NCBI GenBank assembly: GCA_013286765.1
Contig: JABDFB010000077.1
Coordinates: 1-10,770 of the forward strand
DNA from: Deltaproteobacteria bacterium
GTDB lineage: Bacteria; Bdellovibrionota; UBA1018
Direction of reading: 5' to 3'
DNA length: 10,770 nucleotides
Made by a program: the position numbers and the translations under genes
Shown: one piece after another, positions 7,782-10,770 of the stretch
Layout of the letters: each line of letters opens with the position of its first letter
Position numbering within the stretch: position 1 is the stretch's first letter
The notes under the pieces: generated by a model
Databases searched by the model: none
Told to the model about the DNA's origin: nothing
The model's input: the letters and a program-made list of their open reading frames with translations, nothing else

Positions 7782-8984
7782 ATGAAAGTCCCACTGAATG
7801 CGGTTTCATTTGATGAGCAAGAATTAGAAGAAGCAATAAGAGTATTAAGGTCTGGCTTTGTGACGATGGGTTCGAAGTGCCTAGATTTTGAAGAGAAGTT
7901 TGCTAACTACTTAGGAGTTCGGAATGCTGTTTTCGTAAATTCAGGTTCTTCGGCAAATCTCTTGGCTTTTTTTGCATTAGCAAATCCTCAATTGCCAATA
8001 CTCCAAGGACGAAAGAGACTTCTACCAGGCTCTGAGGTAATTGTTCCTGCACTAACTTGGGCGACGACGGTATGGCCTATTGTTCAAGCGGGAGGAATTC
8101 CTGTCTTAGTTGATTGCGATAAAGATACTCTCCAAATGAATATTCAAGCGGTTGAAGCTGCTATTAACGCTAAAACAGTGGCCATCTGTCCAGTTCATAT
8201 TCTTGGTAATGCTGTTAATATGGATCCAATTTTATCCTTAGCAGAGAAATATGGGCTGTGGGTAGTAGAGGATACTTGCGAAAGCTTGGGAACTCGTTAC
8301 CGTGATAGGTATGTAGGTACGCTAGGCGATATTGGGACCTTTAGTTTTTTCTTTTCACACCACATTACTACGATCGAAGGAGGTATGATCGTTACCAATC
8401 AAGATGAGATTGCAGAGCTCTTTCGCTGCTTAAGAGCTCATGGTTGGACTCGGCATTTAAAGAACAAGCATCAAATTGAGAACCGATATCCTGACATTGA
8501 TCCTAGATTTTTATTCGTCAATACAGGCTTCAATCTAAGACCTACTGAAATCAATGCAGCTTTTGGACTCTTCCAATTGAAAAAGTTAGAGAGTTTCAAC
8601 AAGCGGCGAATCGAAATTGCTGAAGAATGGTTAAGGTCACTTTCGCCCCTGGTTGAGAAAAAATTGATAGTGCCCATGAAGACATCCGAAGGCGTCTATA
8701 ATACGTGGTTTGGATTTCCGGTTGTTTGTAAGACTAAGTTGATTCGAAATCAACTCTGTACCCATTTAGAAAAAAATGGAATAGAAACCAGGCCTGTCAT
8801 TGCCGGCAACTTGGCACGTCAACCCGCCTTTCAGCATATTGAACATCGCGTTTGTGGAAGCCTTGATGCAGCAGATGAAATTATGGACCGAGGACTTTAT
8901 TGGGGCTCTCATCCGCTTATGGATAAAGAGAGTGTGAAGTATGTCAGTGAAAAGGTGCTTGGATTTTTTAATAATTATAATTAA
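7782..8984 (+). CDS. colD: ColD-like GDP-4-keto-6-deoxymannose 3-dehydratase (DegT fold, His in place of PLP lysine)
   Basis: This 400-residue protein has the fold motifs of DegT aminotransferases: FVNSGSSANLLAFF, VPALTWATTVWPIV, PVHILGNAVNMD, VVEDTCESLG with D164, and FNLRPTEINAAFG. Where aminotransferases have the PLP lysine it reads SFFFSHHITTIEGGM, so H193 takes the lysine position. That is the hallmark of the 3-dehydratases ColD and RfbH, which use PMP to remove the C3 hydroxyl. It lacks the cysteine cluster that RfbH uses for its iron-sulfur centre, and at 400 aa it is closer to ColD (near 390) than RfbH (near 437). With gmd two genes upstream, the expected reaction gives GDP-4-keto-3,6-dideoxy-D-mannose, which the ColC-like enzyme next door would turn into GDP-L-colitose. 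Spacing from the previous gene is 23 bases, with a weak AAGAGA site before the ATG. RfbH-like action on CDP sugars is less likely because no CDP-sugar genes are seen. Confidence 0.78.
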   Translation: MKVPLNAVSFDEQELEEAIRVLRSGFVTMGSKCLDFEEKFANYLGVRNAVFVNSGSSANLLAFFALANPQLPILQGRKRLLPGSEVIVPALTWATTVWPIVQAGGIPVLVDCDKDTLQMNIQAVEAAINAKTVAICPVHILGNAVNMDPILSLAEKYGLWVVEDTCESLGTRYRDRYVGTLGDIGTFSFFFSHHITTIEGGMIVTNQDEIAELFRCLRAHGWTRHLKNKHQIENRYPDIDPRFLFVNTGFNLRPTEINAAFGLFQLKKLESFNKRRIEIAEEWLRSLSPLVEKKLIVPMKTSEGVYNTWFGFPVVCKTKLIRNQLCTHLEKNGIETRPVIAGNLARQPAFQHIEHRVCGSLDAADEIMDRGLYWGSHPLMDKESVKYVSEKVLGFFNNYN

Positions 8985-8989
8985 TTATT
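8970..8989 (+). repeat. AT-only inverted repeat across the colD stop codon
   Basis: AATAATTA (8970-8977) and TAATTATT (8982-8989) form a perfect 8-bp inverted repeat with a 4-base loop, spanning the TAA at 8982-8984. It contains no G or C, so the hairpin would be weak. There is no GC stem and only a short T run follows, so it is not a convincing terminator. Confidence 0.25.
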
Positions 8990-9027
8990 TTGGTCTTAAT
9001 CCGAAAATTGAAAGAATTTAAAAGTTT

Positions 9028-10770
9028 ATGAAAATTGCACTCTGCTTATTAACAAGAAATGAAAGGCCATGCCTTGAAGTTGTCCTGCCTAAACTTCCTA
9101 AACCGGGCGTCGCTTCAGGTTTTGATGAAGTATTCGCCATTGATGGTGGTTCTACGGACGGCACCGTTGAACTACTGAAGGAATATGGAATACCCATTGT
9201 GGCACAAAGCAAAGGGGGAAGGGGACAGGCTTTTCTTCAAGCCTTTAAAGAAATAAATACAGATGCCTATATTTTCTTTTCACCTGATGGAAATGAAGCA
9301 TTAGAAGATCTTCCAAAGTTTTCAACTTTTCTTACTAGAGGCGCTGATTTAGTCATTGCATCTCGAATGATGAAAGGGGCGGTTAACGAAGAGGATATTC
9401 ATTTTTTTAAATGGAGAAAATGGGCGAATAATTTCTTTAACCTTCTCGCTAATGTCTTCTTTCGTCGGCAAGGGGCTTATGTCACGGACTCAATCAACGG
9501 ATATCGTGCTATCAAAAAACAGGCAGCACAGACTCTTCAACTAGATGCGAGCGATTACACGATTGAATATCAGATGACAATCCGAGCTTTTGAAAAACGG
9601 CTTAATATTGTTGAATTTCCCACAATAGAAGGACAGAGAATTGCTGGAGAAACCGGCGCATCTAGCATTCCGACAGGTATCAGATTTTTAAAACGATTTT
9701 TTAATGAAATATTAAAAAAAAGAGAACAAAACAATATATTATCTGATATTAATTTAATAAAAAAGGAAAAAAATAGAGCTGACGGATTCCAATGGCACTA
9801 TATTATTGGTGTAGCTCTAATATTTGTTTTTATTGGCTATTTTTTTGCTAATCATACATTTTTGCATGTTGAAAACTGGACTTACATAATTAATATGTTA
9901 GTCCCCACAGATAACTTTCTTAGTGAAGCTTCTAAGGTTTTTCACATATGCGCAGTCGACGCTTGTGTCGATCGATTTAGACCGGTAGGGGTAGGGTTTC
10001 AGATAATTGATGCACATTTATTAGTGCTCTTAAACAGCATTCTTCCCATAGGATTTAAGAGCATCAGTAACTTAGTATTTTCCTTGGCATGTGGCTTTAT
10101 GATTTATCAATGTTTGAGGGAAATGAATCCGAGTCTAGATCGTCGATTTAAGTTTGTGATTGCTTCCTATTCACTTCTATTGCCGCCGTTCCTTTTAGTA
10201 AGTGGTACTTATTTTAGACCAACCAAAACTTTAGCGGCATTAGCTGGCTCTTTTATATTTTATTTATGGCTAAAGTATTCGAAAATTAATCGAGATTATA
10301 TTTTTAGCCGGCGTGAGAAGTTGAAGGTCCTCTTAGACTGTGTATTGATGTGGCTATTTACACTAGGTGATGAACAAGTAATCTTATTCATAGCGATAAT
10401 TATAGGTGTTTCTGGATTCCAGTGGATTGTCTTAAAAAGAAATAAAATTTTCCCTTTAATGGCATGTTCGGTAATGGCGATGTACATTTTCTCTATTAAG
10501 GTAATAGCTCCTATTACATATAGAATATATCATCAATATATTACTCCGGGTTTTTCGGATCTTTCTTATTTTCTTCAATTTAATACCCGCCTTCTCAAGG
10601 GCGCATTTTATTACGTCCTTTATCTATTTGGAAATTTAGTAGGAAACTTGGAAGAGTATGGTTTGAACGTAATCTCGGTATTTGCCATTTTAGCTGGTAT
10701 GCTGGTAATGAGAAAACTGATAGTTCAACGAAAGGACATCCAAAATAATTTTAGAAAAATCTTTTGGGAG
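9028..10770 (+). CDS. GT2 glycosyltransferase fused to a polytopic membrane domain, 3' end outside window
   Basis: The frame is open from the ATG at 9028 to the window edge (581 codons, no stop); an in-frame TAA at 9019 rules out an earlier start. Residues 1-220 form a GT-A fold of the DPM1-like type: ALCLLTRNERPCLEVVLPKL, AIDGGSTDGT (D39, D44), SKGGRGQAF and FFSPDGNEAL. The usual DxD is replaced by S85-P-D87-G, a variant I believe occurs in this branch. SINGYRAIKK and SDYTIEYQM follow, as in related enzymes. Residues about 226-252 are a lysine- and asparagine-rich linker coded by very AT-rich DNA. From about 258 on there are several membrane segments with charged motifs DRFRPVG (D315) and FTLGDEQV (D448, E449), which could be GT-C-like. 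A single protein may therefore load a sugar on a lipid carrier and then use it, but the second role is inference. The weak start signal lies after a 43-base gap. Confidence 0.85.
   Translation, partial: MKIALCLLTRNERPCLEVVLPKLPKPGVASGFDEVFAIDGGSTDGTVELLKEYGIPIVAQSKGGRGQAFLQAFKEINTDAYIFFSPDGNEALEDLPKFSTFLTRGADLVIASRMMKGAVNEEDIHFFKWRKWANNFFNLLANVFFRRQGAYVTDSINGYRAIKKQAAQTLQLDASDYTIEYQMTIRAFEKRLNIVEFPTIEGQRIAGETGASSIPTGIRFLKRFFNEILKKREQNNILSDINLIKKEKNRADGFQWHYIIGVALIFVFIGYFFANHTFLHVENWTYIINMLVPTDNFLSEASKVFHICAVDACVDRFRPVGVGFQIIDAHLLVLLNSILPIGFKSISNLVFSLACGFMIYQCLREMNPSLDRRFKFVIASYSLLLPPFLLVSGTYFRPTKTLAALAGSFIFYLWLKYSKINRDYIFSRREKLKVLLDCVLMWLFTLGDEQVILFIAIIIGVSGFQWIVLKRNKIFPLMACSVMAMYIFSIKVIAPITYRIYHQYITPGFSDLSYFLQFNTRLLKGAFYYVLYLFGNLVGNLEEYGLNVISVFAILAGMLVMRKLIVQRKDIQNNFRKIFWE
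9714..9819 (+). other. Candidate frameshift/slippage region at the domain junction of the last gene
   Basis: Three A-tracts lie in the linker codons: 8 A at 9714-9721, 6 A at 9759-9764 and 7 A at 9767-9773. The heptamer A-AAA-AAG at 9759-9765 is in the phase needed for -1 ribosomal slippage, and the -1 frame then reads Gly-Lys-Lys and TAG at 9774-9776. A perfect 7-bp inverted repeat (TAGAGCT at 9774-9780, AGCTCTA at 9813-9819) starts 8 bases after the slip site, with a 32-base loop. Slippage would give a 249-residue GT2 domain alone. No Shine-Dalgarno-like stimulator is seen upstream. In such A-rich DNA the motif could be chance. Confidence 0.3.

Noticed and set aside
7782..8984. Reading this gene as a perosamine-type aminotransferase or as RfbH
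   Set aside because: The PLP lysine is replaced by H193, which rules out ordinary transamination. The RfbH cysteine cluster is absent and the length is closer to ColD.
8970..8999. Rho-independent terminator after the colD-like gene
   Set aside because: The stem is only A and T, it overlaps the stop codon, and only a short T run follows; the next gene starts 43 bases on in the same direction.
908..10487. About a dozen open frames of 63-88 codons on the minus strand, and one of 74 codons on the plus strand at 3949-4173
   Set aside because: Each lies inside a long, motif-rich gene in another frame, shows no recognisable motif and has no credible context; they are shadows.
1..10770. tRNA, rRNA, CRISPR array, transposase or attachment site
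   Set aside because: No gene-free stretch is long enough, and no direct repeats, transposase motifs or RNA gene signatures were seen by eye.

Overview
This 10.8 kb window is a dense, one-direction stretch of a surface-polysaccharide (probably LPS O-antigen) biosynthesis locus. Nine genes lie on the + strand, separated by 0-43 bases or overlapping by 4-10 bases. The base composition is moderately AT-rich. The large gene set made of sugar-nucleotide enzymes and polytopic membrane sugar transferases fits a Gram-negative bacterium, and the style recalls a Leptospira-type rfb locus. The organism is an inference from style and gene content; no rRNA or other taxonomic marker is present.

Layout: 1-269 is the C-terminal part of an FdtA-type dTDP-4-keto-6-deoxyglucose 3,4-ketoisomerase, cut by the window edge. 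260-2191 is a membrane protein with an extracytoplasmic lectin-like domain joined to a GT87-like mannosyltransferase-type body. 2194-3300 is an FdtB-type PLP aminotransferase. 3293-4240 is a polyprenyl-phosphate glycosyltransferase of the GtrB/ArnC/DPM1 type. 4241-5701 is an unrecognised polytopic membrane protein. 5714-6718 is GDP-mannose 4,6-dehydratase (gmd). 6715-7758 is a GDP-fucose-synthase/ColC-like epimerase-reductase. 7782-8984 is a ColD-like 3-dehydratase in which histidine replaces the PLP lysine. 9028-10770 is a GT2 domain joined to a membrane domain and runs off the end of the window.

Together the genes suggest two sugar pathways. FdtA plus FdtB would make a dTDP-3-amino-3,6-dideoxyhexose (Fuc3N or Qui3N type); the dTDP-glucose steps and any N-acyltransferase lie outside the window. 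Gmd, the ColD-like enzyme and the ColC-like enzyme together match the GDP-L-colitose (3,6-dideoxy-L-galactose) route. The remaining genes look like machinery for placing sugars on lipid carriers and transferring them outside the cytoplasm: one GtrB-like GT2, one GT87-like protein, one orphan membrane protein, and one GT2-membrane fusion. The most unusual local signal is in the last gene. An A-tract cluster sits exactly at the domain junction and contains an in-phase A-AAA-AAG heptamer, followed by a -1 frame stop and an inverted repeat. This could release the GT2 domain as a separate protein.

No tRNA, rRNA, CRISPR array, insertion sequence, convincing promoter or GC-rich terminator was seen. 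No stretch without a gene exceeds 43 bases.
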